DNA of 64,000 nt from Acephala macrosclerotiorum (Eukaryota; Ascomycota; Leotiomycetes; Helotiales; Mollisiaceae). The notes beneath the pieces were generated by a model. That model worked only from the letters and a program-made list of their open reading frames with translations, was not told the origin of the DNA and ran no database searches. Location: positions 124,001-188,000 of the forward strand of contig MU119212.1 in NCBI GenBank assembly GCA_014904845.1, written 5' to 3'. A program made the translations under genes and the position numbers. Positions 25,085 to 35,778 of this stretch are shown piece after piece (position 1 is the first letter of the stretch; every line of letters begins with the position of its first letter).

Positions 25085-26189
25085 CCTCCATTGTGGTAGT
25101 AGAGTAGTATAGCGTCACCAAGCTAGGCGTGGTGTTGTAAGAAAATGGTATTCTTGTTTGCAACGAAGGGCTCAGCAGACTCGTCGCGTCGCGTAGCGCC
25201 AATCTTTCACGTGTAGCGCTAAACATTTCCTCCACACCATTTCGTAAAGCAATTAGGCGCCCGGGACGCAGCACGTTCTACCAAGTACTGACCTCAGCAG
25301 GTTCAGATTAGGTATTCTATAAAGTGTTCCCCACACGTATTGTTATTCTAATTATATCTTAGGGACAATTAAGTTAAGGGAGGGGGCTGACCACGTGAGG
25401 AGCACTTGAAAGTACTGTCTTTTGCATATGTTATGCCTACCATTCAGTTGTAGCTCGGACGAGTCTTCCTTCTAATTGGTAAAAGACTTCGAATTCGGTC
25501 GCTCTCAAATGCTGGAATCTCCAAGCCGGGTGAGGCGCCGGGAGGCAAATCAATACAGATCTAAAACTAGTACATCGTTTCTTTCAGTCGAGGCGCACGC
25601 TTCTCTGGAGGATGAAAGTACAAGACATGCTAGGTAAGGAAGATTCGGGACGCGTTTGAAAAGGGCAAATCGAATTCCATGCCTGCTGCAGGGACGCCTT
25701 CTTTGACTTCTTGCGACCTGATCCCATAGCAGGTTTAACAACTTTTCAACAAGAAACTGAGCCAAAGATTAACAAGCCGTGGGATTGGATTGATGTAGAT
25801 GAGTTACCCTTCTAGTATTATAAAGATGCGCGGACATCAATTGAATACCATTCCTCGGAAATGTAAAGCCTAATGTGCCAGCAACGTGATTTTGGTCATA
25901 GTGGCGTTTCTAGTCCAGTGCCAGTTCAGACTTTCTACTTGTCGGTTTTTTTCCAAGAGATCCACGAGAGAAGACGCAAAGTGAGGAAGCAGAGCAAGAA
26001 GCTATTGTTTCGCCATTGGCTGGATGTACGGCCAGAACCAGTGCTATGTATAAGAAAGGCGAGTGAAGGTGTGAGGATCGAGAGGTTATAGGGAAGGGGG
26101 GATAGAGTGATAAAGATGTGTTTGGTAGGTCGAGCCTGGTCATTCATGTACCTAGTTCCCGGACCTCAACTCTAAGCATGGAGAAAGAA

Positions 26190-26304
26190 GACAGAGAAAT
26201 AACATTGCATTCTCGAAACCCGATAACCACCTAGAGAATGTAATGCTGTAGCTTCTCAGCAGTGTTGAGATAGCCCAATGTTCCTTAGTCTCTGGTCGTA
26301 TATG
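26190..26304 (-). pseudogene. Degenerate 5S rRNA copy
   Basis: Minus strand from 26304: ATATACGACCAGAGACTAAGG, then CATTGGGCTATCTC. It shares TTGGGCTATCTC with the copy at 21.6 kb, where the near-intact gene has TGGGCATCCCGTC. GGTGGTTATCGGGTTTCGAGAAT near the far end recalls the 5S control region. No intact helix I. Limits are approximate. Confidence 0.5.
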
Positions 26305-26789
26305 AAAGCTCAGATGATTATTTAAATATATATCTGCATGTGGTTGAAGGAGAGGTGAAGCGAGACTTCACTTCAGGAGCCTCAGCAGCCCCAATTTTGA
26401 CTGGGTAATCCTTGAGAAGCGCAAGAATCCTCCTGATTGTCGGGAGGCTAGGGGAAATTGGAGGGGAAAATGGCTTTAAAGATTTGTGGTTGCTTAATTG
26501 TTTTCAAAGACTGCAAAGATAGGCCAAATTCGGTTCACTTGAGCCTCGTTGTAATCCCTACAAAACACTCTCTACCAGTAAACAGGGTTTTAGCGAAAGA
26601 TTGCTACTGTTAGTATTACGGATAGAAGTGCTAGTAGAAAAGGGAGGGAAATGGATACCCTTGCAAGTGGTTCAATAAAGGAATGTGGCTTGAATTGAAG
26701 CTATTCCATATTGAGCCTTACCCCACCTACCGATCTGCCTATCGTCCACTCTATCACTCTATCCATTACTTTACTATCAATTCTTCAGT

Positions 26790-26880
26790 CCTCTACCTTC
26801 GAGTCCTCTACCTTCGAGTCCTTTCCCTTCGAGTCTCTCTCTCTCTCACCCACCCTTCCCTCCTCTCTCTCTTTCACTTT
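26790..26880. repeat. 15-bp direct repeat x3 and CT-rich tract
   Basis: The unit CCTCTACCTTCGAGT occurs at 26790 and 26805 and, slightly changed, at 26820, followed by (CT)n-rich DNA to about 26880. Simple low-complexity sequence. Confidence 0.8.
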
Positions 26881-27135
26881 TCTATCTGTGTGTGTATGTG
26901 CAAAGATTTATAAGACAGGCAGTATTGAATTGAAAAACGAGAAAAGAAGGACTTGTAGCTTTGAGAAGAGAATGAGATAAAAGGAAAAGAAAGGACATAG
27001 AAATATATCTTGAAGTTTTTAATTATTTAGGGGCAAAGCAAGGGTATTCATAAAGCTAGTACGAAAAAAGACTTTATCACTCGATTTTTGACTCAAATCT
27101 CGCCATTTCTGCCTTATTATAAAGCCTTATTGCCT

Positions 27136-27534
27136 TACTACCAGAAGTGCTACAGCCTATTATTAGATCAATCGAGCTTTTTAAGGGTGTATTAACCCAG
27201 GTTTTTTCCCAAATTACTATTTATCTCGTGATAAAACAGTTTATTTTTTCGGTATTTCCACAGCAACGCTATAAGGCACTCACAAATCAGCACACAATTT
27301 ATTGAGTCGGTTCAAGCCCGATTAGATTTTGAAGGAGGGTCGAGTCTCTTAAAATGTGGGCACATACTTTGTGATTGCAGTGATTCGGTGCAAAAAGAGG
27401 GTATGTAAACACTACCCTTTAGTTTTAAGGCATTTAGTCGATAATACGGTGGATAAAGTGATAAGATGACCGTAAATCATGCATTGCAAAAAGCTCGATT
27501 AATCTCACAATAGGTTGTAGCAGCACGAGGAGCA
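27136..27534. mobile_element. MITE-like inverted-repeat element
   Basis: The left arm (27136-27182) and the right arm (27488-27534) are imperfect inverted copies of about 47 bp: left reads GTGCTACAGCCTATTATTAG then ATCAATCGAGCTTTTT; the reverse complement of the right reads CTGCTACAACCTATTGTGAG then ATTAATCGAGCTTTTT. The ~305 bp between is AT-rich and non-coding. Total size about 400 bp suits a non-autonomous DNA element. Target-site duplication was not established, so it could also be an unrelated long hairpin. Confidence 0.5.
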
Positions 27535-28346
27535 ATCAATAAAACGCTCGAGCCCTCAAAAATTACTCAAACTACATAAGGCCTAGCTTGCGTCTCTGAA
27601 GCCTGTCTGCTAGTAGAGTAATCCCTGCTGCTTGCAGTGAGGGTTTTGTAGGGAGTAGCCCCCAAAACTTGACATGATACTGAACACTTGAAATCCAGAT
27701 CGAACCCAAGAACGAAACAGAATGATCCAAACGTACAATCATGCCATTCGCAACAATCAAATCAAATCCCATCTTATCTCGAAATCTTCTGCCTTCATTC
27801 AAACGAAAAAGAACTCAAAGATATCTCTATCAAAACCAACAACCAGCAGCAGCAGCAGAGCCTCCTTTGATGAACCCCTGTCTCATCCATCCCATCCCAT
27901 CCTTAAACCTAATCTTTTCCTCCTAGCGTTCAAACCAATAATCAATCATCAATCCGCTAACATCAAATCATGGTCTCCTGTCGCATGCCAAACTTGATTC
28001 CGGGTTCCGACACATGCTTGCCCGACGGCCAAGCAGGGATCCACGCCTTGTCCCAACCGTATGCAGCAGGATAAGATTGTGCCAAAGATGGGGTGCAGTA
28101 TCAATTTCTGCACACTCGAGAGGACGACATGAAGACCAACGACGGCGATGAGGCAGATATGCGCGTTGTCTGGCGATAGCCGATATCTGAATATGTGGGA
28201 TGCGAGGGTGGCCGTGATAATGGAAGATTTTGGAGCTTTAGCTTGGGGAGCTATGCTAGCTGAGAGTGAGGCTATTGAAAAGGGTGATCGTGTATTGCTT
28301 TGAAGAAAGGACGAAATCCAATCAAGGAAACTCAGTACTCGAACAA

Positions 28347-29399
28347 ATGAACCAATCTCTCAATATGCCTCGCACGCTCAAAGTAGCAGCCGCCCAACTC
28401 GGCCCCATCCACCTCCTCACCAAACGCTCAGAAGTCATCACACGAATGATCACCCTCCTCCACTCCGCTTCCAAACTCAACGCCCAACTCGTTCTCTTTC
28501 CTGAAACAGCATTCACAACTTTCTTCCCCCGGCACCTCATCAACTCTCAAGAAGAGCTCGACTCCTACTTCGACTCCGCAGACACCATCATCTCATCACC
28601 CAACACGAAACCTCTATTCGACGAAGCAAAGAAACTCGGAATCGACATCTCAGTCGGTTTCGCAGAACGAACTTCTGATGGAAAAGGTTATAACACCTCT
28701 GTCTACTTCTCCGCAAAGAAAGGGGAGATAATTGCCAAATATCGAAAAGTGCATTTGCCAGGAACGAAAGAACCATTCGCAAACCCAGATGCAGTCAACC
28801 AACTCGAAAAACGCTATTTCGAGCCCGGAAACCTAGGGTTCAAAGCATTTAGAACCCCAGATCTGATTCCAGATGCAGCGAAGAAAGGATCTGGAGTAGC
28901 TGCGCATGGGAAGGGGGATCCAATCATGGGAATGATGATCTGCAACGACCGTCGCTGGGCCGAAGGCTGGCGGTGCTACGGCCTCCAAGGCGTCGAAATT
29001 GTTCTCTGCGGATACAACACCGCCGGCTTCGCTCCCGATCTCTGGGGAACCAGGAAACCAATGACTCCAGAAGAAGCGGAACGGGATGCTGTGTTTCATC
29101 ATAAGTTGGTGATGCAAGGAAATAGTTATATGAATAGTTGTTTTTCGATAAGTGCTGCGAAAGCGGGGTTGGAGGACGGGAAGTATGATCTGATTGGGGG
29201 GAGTTGTATTACGAGTCCGGAGGGACATGTTTTGGCGGAGGCGAAGACGAAGGATGATGAGTTGGTTTTTGCGGAGATTGATTTGGAGGATTGTAGGCAG
29301 GGGAAAGAGAAGACTTTTGATTTTGATAGGCATAGGAGGGTGGATCAGTATGGGCCTATTACGGTGCAAACTGGTGTTGTTGAGCCTGATTTGTTGTAG
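28347..29399 (+). CDS. N-carbamoyl-amino-acid amidohydrolase-like nitrilase
   Basis: A single exon of 350 residues (344 from the second ATG at 28365, which fits the family start better). The carbon-nitrogen hydrolase triad is visible: Glu in FPETAFTTFFPR, Lys in KYRKVHLPG, Cys in CNDRRW. The surrounding pattern (TFFPRHL, EKRYFEPGNLGF, CNDRRWAEGWRCYGLQG, YNTAG) is that of bacterial N-carbamoyl-D-amino acid amidohydrolases (about 304 residues), which release the free D-amino acid, CO2 and ammonia. Two insertions near residues 165 and 185 explain the greater length. The soluble enzyme should be cytosolic. It converges on a hydantoin-racemase-type gene 298 bp away. Substrate stereochemistry is not readable from sequence. 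Confidence 0.85.
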   Translation: MNQSLNMPRTLKVAAAQLGPIHLLTKRSEVITRMITLLHSASKLNAQLVLFPETAFTTFFPRHLINSQEELDSYFDSADTIISSPNTKPLFDEAKKLGIDISVGFAERTSDGKGYNTSVYFSAKKGEIIAKYRKVHLPGTKEPFANPDAVNQLEKRYFEPGNLGFKAFRTPDLIPDAAKKGSGVAAHGKGDPIMGMMICNDRRWAEGWRCYGLQGVEIVLCGYNTAGFAPDLWGTRKPMTPEEAERDAVFHHKLVMQGNSYMNSCFSISAAKAGLEDGKYDLIGGSCITSPEGHVLAEAKTKDDELVFAEIDLEDCRQGKEKTFDFDRHRRVDQYGPITVQTGVVEPDLL

Positions 29400-29697
29400 G
29401 AGGGAAGCATCGACACATGAATAGATACATAAAGGTTAAAAATATTCAAATAAATGTCTCAAAAGTCACAATCGATTGCGCAAGCACGTCGAAGCTGACC
29501 TACAGTGCAAAACTTCTCACACATTTCAGAGAACCTCTGAACCTTGGGTGACTAAAGAACGGTATGGTCCGGGACTTTTTGGTAATTAAATGTTGCAATT
29601 TTAGGACATAACTTGTCTGCTACCTTCACAGGTCATCTGTAGACCGTAGGATTCAGTGACTTTGAGAATTATATCTGGTTGTTTATGCATTTGCTAT

Positions 29698-30486
29698 TTA
29701 CAACCAATCCTGCCCTCTTGCTTTCCGTCCATCTGCGGAACTCCTGAACACACCGCCCTTCGCCGTGACATGACCTTCCCTCACCAGTCCTATCAGAAGC
29801 TGCACTCCAACTCCAACACCATCAATAACCTGTGCCGTAGCATCCTTTGTTCCAACAGCCTCCTCACATCTGATCTTCATCTCCGTCATCCCAGCACAAC
29901 CCAACGCAATACAATCTGCTCCTTTCTCCTGAACCAACCTCCTTGCAGCTTCACCAACCAAACCTAGGACCTTGTCTCTCGGTAGCCTCTCTAGCTCCAG
30001 AACACCCAAGTTTGTTGTCTCGGCACCAACTGAGAATCCTTCTAGACCATAATACCGAATGGCATCTTCATGCATGATCTTGCTCCTCGCTCCAGTAGCT
30101 ACAACTCCGAGTCTTCCTCCAAGCATCCTCGCAGCATACAACGACGCCTCCATAATCCCAATCACAGGACCTGAAAGCTCCTCTCTTAAGGCGTTGATCA
30201 AGGGATGAGCGCTGAAGCAAGCGACGAGGAAAGCATCGTACTTAGACGCAATAGGGACCACAGCTCTGATTGCCGCAGCTGCAGAAAGAACGCCATCGAG
30301 ATGGCCCTCGATAGCTGATGGCGTGGGATGAGGCGATGTGAAGCCTGTGACTGTGCAGTGTGGCGGGAGAGTGTGTTCTAGTGATCGGAGGCAGGCTTCT
30401 GTCATGGATGAGGTGCCATTGGGATTGATGAGGAGGATATTGATGGCTTTGGTGGATGAGCCTGTAACTGAAGGTAGTTCTGCCAT
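29698..30486 (-). CDS. Asp/Glu/hydantoin racemase family protein
   Basis: A single exon of 262 residues. Both catalytic cysteines of the family are visible: Cys in FLVACFSAHP (about residue 90) and Cys in ALGCAGM (about residue 190). The N-terminus has INILLINPNGTSSMTEACLRS, the phosphate/carboxylate-loop region of this fold. The family includes hydantoin racemase, allantoin racemase and Asp/Glu racemases; INPNGT with GFTSPHP-type sequence is typical of the hydantoin/allantoin branch. It likely works in the cytosol. The start is the ATG at 30486; a second divergent gene, a Zn2Cys6 regulator, begins 745 bp away. Together with the neighbouring carbamoylase and permease it suggests hydantoin-type metabolism. 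Confidence 0.88.
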   Translation of the reverse strand: MAELPSVTGSSTKAINILLINPNGTSSMTEACLRSLEHTLPPHCTVTGFTSPHPTPSAIEGHLDGVLSAAAAIRAVVPIASKYDAFLVACFSAHPLINALREELSGPVIGIMEASLYAARMLGGRLGVVATGARSKIMHEDAIRYYGLEGFSVGAETTNLGVLELERLPRDKVLGLVGEAARRLVQEKGADCIALGCAGMTEMKIRCEEAVGTKDATAQVIDGVGVGVQLLIGLVREGHVTAKGGVFRSSADGRKARGQDWL

Positions 30487-31230
30487 GGTGGAAGCAGATT
30501 GGATTGAGGGGGATCTATAGTAACGGCTGAAGAGTCAGCATATGACTTCTGATTGGGGTGTTCTCACTTACTTCACTGGCTGTGTGCAAATACAATGCCA
30601 CTAGCGTCCAGCTGAAGTGAGACAGGCAGTCGCTAACGCCAAGGGGAAAAAGGGGAGATCGAGCTAAGCGAAGAGGCGTTCTGGATTTGGAGAAAAGGGG
30701 GGAAGCGTTAACGAAGCGAAAACTCGCTGTGGAGATCGTCGATGTTCAGATATTGTATCTTTCGATGACTATCAGATCACAGGGATAAAGACTGCGCATG
30801 GGAATCCTTTTGAAACCCAATAACCGTGACCCTGTAACCGACTCCATCACTGGCCTTGCCCTCAAGGACCCAACAGTTCCATTCCCCAGCTCTCCCTGAA
30901 GCTGATAACGCGGCCAACTTGGCCGATGGACTCGGTCTTCCGTCAAGGGCAGCTGGTGGCCCCGCACTAGGTGCATCTCATGTGTTTTGTCTGCCTTCAA
31001 ACCAAAGAATGGATCCTCGAATCTCTTTCCCGACGACCTGCACTTGCGCTTTCCCGCCTGAATTGTTGATGGTCGCGATGTGAAGAGGCTTGAACGGGGT
31101 TGCGCGAGAGAGCCAAAGCAAATCACAACAGGGCAACCGATAAGCAAGGGCCACGATAACGAAGGGTGAACGGACAGTCGCGTTTCTCTGAAGCACGTCT
31201 TTTCGTGCTTCTCTCTTTTTACAGCTTCTC
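30487..31230. promoter_or_regulatory. Divergent promoter region, racemase / Zn2Cys6 regulator
   Basis: 744 bp between two outward-reading genes. It contains a 15-bp palindrome at 30911-30925 (separate entry) and an inverted CGG pair with four bases between at 30933-30942 (CGGTCTTCCG). CT-rich DNA precedes the regulator's ATG (about 31200-31230). The open frames inside are not convincing. Confidence 0.45.
30911..30925. promoter_or_regulatory. Candidate Zn2Cys6 operator (CGG-N9-CCG palindrome)
   Basis: CGGCCAACTTGGCCG is a perfect inverted repeat around a single central base. Zn2Cys6 dimers bind paired CGG triplets with factor-specific spacing, so this is a natural candidate site for the adjacent regulator. 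Binding is inference. Confidence 0.4.
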
Positions 31231-33722
31231 ATGGATTACGCGCAACCAGCACTCTCGCCCACTGACTTTTTTGGTGGATTGGAATTAACCCCTCCTGTTC
31301 AGCCGGGTCCACGGAGCTACAAAAGTCGAAAGTACAGGCCTTGTGGGTTTGCAATTGGCCGTCGGATGTCTTGTCGGTTTCTGATTGGGAATAGGTGATT
31401 TTTGTCGCGCGAGGCAAGTGGCGTGCAAGATTGATGTGAGATATTCCACTGTTGTGTTGTTACGTCTTTGTATTCGGTGCGTGAGGCTGAGCACCTAGGA
31501 CTTGTCTCGGGGAGTTGTTGTGCAAACAGCCCTCTCATCCCCCGTACACATGCTAGACCTTAAAGTGCATAGCTAATGTGTTTGGCAGGTAGCTCCTCCG
31601 TATGTATACTGTCTGCGAACAAGAAGCCATGCTGAATTTCTAGATGTTCACTCTGTGCGAGCCATGGTCGAAATTGTACATTTGTCGAAAGGCCCAAGAA
31701 GAAACGTCGGCCTAATAGCACGAGCAATAGAGAATCAAGTGGGCACCAAGCTTCAGGTAAGCTCGGCAGACTGTTCTTTATCTTGGGTGCATGCTGATAT
31801 GCTTGCCCAGCTCCTACTCAGCAGTTCGATCCTTCGATATTGAGCCCGGGATTCATTGCCCAGTTCAACCAAGAACAACAATTCGACCCTAATTCCTCTC
31901 CGAACCAACTCCTCAACCAAACACAAGATGCTTCTCCAACATACAATATGGATCCCTGGTTACAGACTGGTGGTATAAGGGTACGGCCGTTGGATAGTCA
32001 GATCTCAAGATCCGGGCGACTCGTAGGTGAAACTGGCGAGAGTAATCCCTACTTACTACGCCACTACCCGTACGATGAGAATGACGAGTGTACCCTCTCC
32101 AAGTTGACATACCGACGGATCAAGTCCGCATCGAATCAAAATGCCTTGCCAGGAGAGAAAGGGGAGCCACCAGTGGTCTTCATGCTCGCAGATGATTCTC
32201 TAGCACAAAAGGGAGAGCCGCGTGTCGAGGACGATGTCCTTGCCAAGCATCGTTCAGACATTGCTGGCATGTTCAATGAACAAGAGGCTTTGAGATTGAT
32301 TGGTCTCTTTTTCAGATTTGTATACCCAGCATTTCCCATTCTAAGTAGAAGCGAAATGTACCCAAATGGAGCGTTGTCAGCGAATATATTGCATATACTA
32401 CCAATGTCTCTGTTATCTGCCATTTACGCTACAGCGTTACCTTTTATGTAAGTAAAATTTCTGTCTTGGTTCTTCAAGTTTCAATTTTATGTATACCAGC
32501 TTGCTGACCTACCCAGGCTTTATGACGATCTGCTAGCGACTACACTTGTTCACACCCCACCTCCTGCACATCAATTATTTCGAATATCTTGGATCTCAGT
32601 CACCCAGGAATTACATACACCTCGTCTAGCTACTCTGCAAGCCTGTTTGTTATTACTCCAACGAGCTCCCACGAATCGATATACCACAGATACCCCATGG
32701 AAAACAAGTCTTGTAGGATGGACAGTCAGTCTTGCGCAGATTTTAGGCTTGACAAAAGAGTGTTCCGACTGGACTAGCATACCTGCATGGGAAATCACTT
32801 TGAGGAAACGCCTATGGTACGGCGTATTCATTATGGACAAATGGGCATCACTGGGGGCAGGTATGCCAAGTCATATCCGAACGGATGACTTCGATGTCCT
32901 TCCTCTGACAGAGGCTGATCTCGAGCCACCCGTACTTGATCCACATTCGAATGCTATACCTGGATTCCTTGATCCGGAAACGGACAGCAATCATTTCAGG
33001 CTTCTCTCCGAGTTGACCATGATATTGAGTGATATTATGGATTCGTATTATTCTCTACGAGCGACGCAGCGGACGTCGAAGGACTTCACACTATCGCTTG
33101 AACTTGCCAGGCCACTGCGGTCTCGATTGAAGATCTGGAACGATTCGCTACCACCAGCGCTTGCATTACGGCAACCCGACCGAGTCGATAGTAGAGGTAT
33201 GACACGGCTCAATTCCAATCCATCACTGTCGTTAGCATACATTGTCGCCACCATGACACTGTTCCGAGCTCTTCTACGGCCGTTGGAGAATCTCACCAGC
33301 GTAGAAGAGGAGGATCACGGCATTGTTGGCAGTCGTCATGCCGTACGAGCAGGCGCAAAAGAATGCGCAAAGGAAGTCGTCGAATTCGTAGAAAATCTAG
33401 GAAGAGGCGTGCTAGATGCATTCTGGCATTCATGTACAACCCCTTCCCTCTCCCATCTCCCCTCTTCCATTTTCGTCGCTAATGCTTCTTAGGGTCGCGA
33501 GCAAACTTCGCCATCGCCTCATCATTCCTCATGCAGTTATACGTAACAGCAGAAAACGACGCAGAATCCTCCGAAATCAACGCCTTAGTTGCGAGATGGA
33601 GATGGGCTATGCGTATTGGGAGCGGGAGTACGGGAAATGGATTGATGAGCTTGGGTCTTTTGAGATTGGATGGCCTTTTGTTGTCTGAAAATGGGTCGGT
33701 GCAAACTGGAGGTACTAGTTAG
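31231..33722 (+). CDS. Zn2Cys6 transcription factor with fungal-specific TF domain
   Basis: Seven exons: 31231..31342, 31395..31435, 31589..31599, 31644..31756, 31811..32447, 32517..33433, 33493..33722; 686 residues. The binuclear zinc cluster is built from four exons: CDFCRARQVAC, then KIDVAPP, then CSLCASHGRNC, giving spacing C-2-C-6-C-7-C-2-C-6-C, exactly canonical. The third exon is only 11 nt (GTAGCTCCTCC); without it the frame and the cluster fail. A basic linker follows (RPKKKRRP). The middle homology region lies at about residues 250-560 with FFRFVYPAFPIL and LRKRLWYGVFIMDKW. Probable nuclear activator of the neighbouring racemase, carbamoylase and permease genes, from position only. 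Confidence 0.85.
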
Positions 33723-34120
33723 CGAAAAGTTGCGATGGAGTTGGTGGCACTCTCTTGATGACAGCACGTGGATATCTAACTGTGCCAATATGTTTACAGT
33801 ATTGATGTGAACGAAAAGATTTATGGTACCTCCCAACTTAAGTGTTGCGATTTCCTCCTATACCGTCCTACTCTCTTTCAGCACTTGTCATCTTGTTTGT
33901 GCTAATGCCGGTCTCGGGCAAGGTGTTCACGAGGTGAAGATTGTTGGGACGATTAGCAGCATACCCTAACTTGAAAGCACGAGTGCCTCGTGTCGCTTCA
34001 CACATCAAGTTGAGAAAGGAAGACTCATGTTCCAGAGAAAATTTCTTCATCTATCGTTTGCAATTCAAGTTCTTTTCTTCTCTATAACCAAACAAGTCTA
34101 TTTTCCATCCCGTTTAAAAC
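33723..34120. other. Convergent intergenic region, regulator / permease
   Basis: 398 bp between the 3' ends of the two genes. Nothing recognised beyond 3' flanks. Confidence 0.6.
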
Positions 34121-35778
34121 TCAAAAACATCTCCCCTTCTCATCCCCAACAACCTTAGCCTCTTCATCACTCCACTGCCTCATACTGCTCGAATAATCAA
34201 CCTCATCCATCACGTCCCCTCCATTCCCACCCCACTTCTCCTCCATAGGCCAAATCTTCCCAAGCACCAGGTACACAACAAAAGCAACCACAGTCCCAAT
34301 CAACCAACTCAAACTATAAACATACGTCGCTCCCTTCGGCACCCCTTTTTGACCTGTCGCTTTCGCCAAACCCGCTAGATTCGGCGCGATTCCAAGTATA
34401 AACGCGACGAAAGCGCGGATGTTGAAGCCGTGGAAAAAAGAGTATATATCTGGGTGTCTGTATAAAGAAGCGAGATTGAGGTGTCTTTGACGCAGGATCC
34501 AAAAATCCGCCATCATAATCCCAGCAATAGGGCCCAGAAACATAGAATACCCGCCCAGGAAAGCGGAGAATGAAGCAGCGGAATACTGAATATTCCACGG
34601 CGTAGCTGCTATACTAATAATACAGCAAACGTAAGCGCCACGACGGGCGTTGATCCAGTGCGGGAACCAGAGACTTAAATCGTTGGAGAAGGAGACGGAA
34701 TTTGCTGATATGTTGGTTCCGATTACGGCGAAGGACCAGCAGAGGGCGGAGAAGAATTGTGCTGCTCGGTTGTCCCACAGGACAGAAACTTGGAGGGGAT
34801 TCCAGGTTGTGACGCCGTAGACGGATTGACATGCGGAGGTGACGGTTACACCGAGGATACCGCAGAGGGTTACGAGGACGCAAAGACCGACGGCTTGGGT
34901 CCAGAATACTTGTTTTGGGTATTTTGCGTAGCGGGTGAAATCGGGCATGTTGAGTGCTAATGTGGCTTTTGGACCGATGGCTGTTGTGACGCATTGGAAG
35001 AATACTACGACGGCCGAGGTGCCGTCGGTGATGTGGGTTCCTTTGCTGAAGGTTGGGCCGAAACCTTTGGCTGCTGCTAAGGCCCAGATAAAGAGGGTGA
35101 GGCCGAAGATTGGCATGACGTTTGTTTTTGCCATGAATAGGTAGCGGAGTTTGGAGACGTGGAGCCAGAGGAGGGGGAGTTGGATGATGAAGAGGAAGAA
35201 GCAGAGCATTTGAGCGGAGGTGACGTGGGCGGACGCTGGGATGTGGTTGGGGAAGTGGTTGAAGGAGGGCCAGATTGCTGTGAGCATTGTTTGGATGCAT
35301 TGGCCTCCTTGAAAGCTTTGAGTTCCGAACCCTGATGGATATCAATACCTGCTGCAGGAAGGGGTTTGCATGACTTACAGATACAAGCCACAACACCTCT
35401 CACAAACACAGCAAAGTATGCTCCGTAAACACCAAATGTCGATCTCATCAACACTGGGAAGTTAATCCCGTAGATACATCCAACATATCCATTCAACATA
35501 GCAGGTACGCAGACCAGCAAATGCCCCACTAGCACGGCAACAATGGCAAGTCCTGGGCTCAATCCTTTGGTAATGGAACTTGAGGCAACTTGATACATGG
35601 AAATACTGAACGCTTCAGCAATCCAGAAACCAAGTAGAGAAGGCCATGTCCATTTCCGTTCCTCTGACCCAAAGGGTACAGGATCGAGATCTTTGTTTGA
35701 GCCGAGTCCTCCACTTGCACTGGCGAAAGACCCTGGCTCAGTATGTAACCTGAACCGTTCCACAACCTTTAGAGTCAT
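34121..35778 (-). CDS. NCS1-family permease (uracil/allantoin/hydantoin type)
   Basis: Two exons (35778..35379, 35331..34121) give 536 residues with about twelve hydrophobic segments. NCS1 marks: TWPSLLGFWIAEAFSISMYQ in helix 1, NGYVGCIYGINFPVLMRSTFG, WFGTQSFQGG formed across the intron (T|GG gives the Trp), NMPDFTRYAK, and GPIAGIMMADFW. This is the Fur4/Dal4/Fui1-like fungal group related to the bacterial hydantoin carrier Mhp1. It imports nucleobases, allantoin or hydantoins with protons or sodium through the plasma membrane. Substrate cannot be chosen by eye. Start: the ATG at 35778 lies just before the charged N-terminus (LKVVERF); upstream codons in frame lack an ATG I trust. The neighbouring racemase and carbamoylase favour a hydantoin- or ureide-type cargo. 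Confidence 0.88.

Larger units (their letters stand above)
25085..28346. other. AT-rich intergenic region with repeats
   Basis: About 3.3 kb without an intact gene. It holds a third 5S relic, a 15-bp triplicate next to CT-rich DNA, and an inverted-repeat element (27136-27534). On the minus strand at about 28075-27965 a stretch reads like the end of a protein (AAYGWDKAWIPAWPSGKHV) but I cannot join it to anything upstream; it may be a remnant. Confidence 0.5.

Noticed and set aside
25085..28346. Intact transposase or retrotransposon
   Set aside because: No transposase, reverse transcriptase or LTR was found; only the short inverted-repeat element and 5S relics.
33585..33836. Antisense frame at the end of the Zn2Cys6 gene
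   Set aside because: Opposite-strand image of coding sequence without motif or start context.
34614..35396. 260-codon frame antisense-like to the permease (His/Arg/Leu-rich)
   Set aside because: Same strand but shifted frame of the permease exon; composition is that of a shadow frame.
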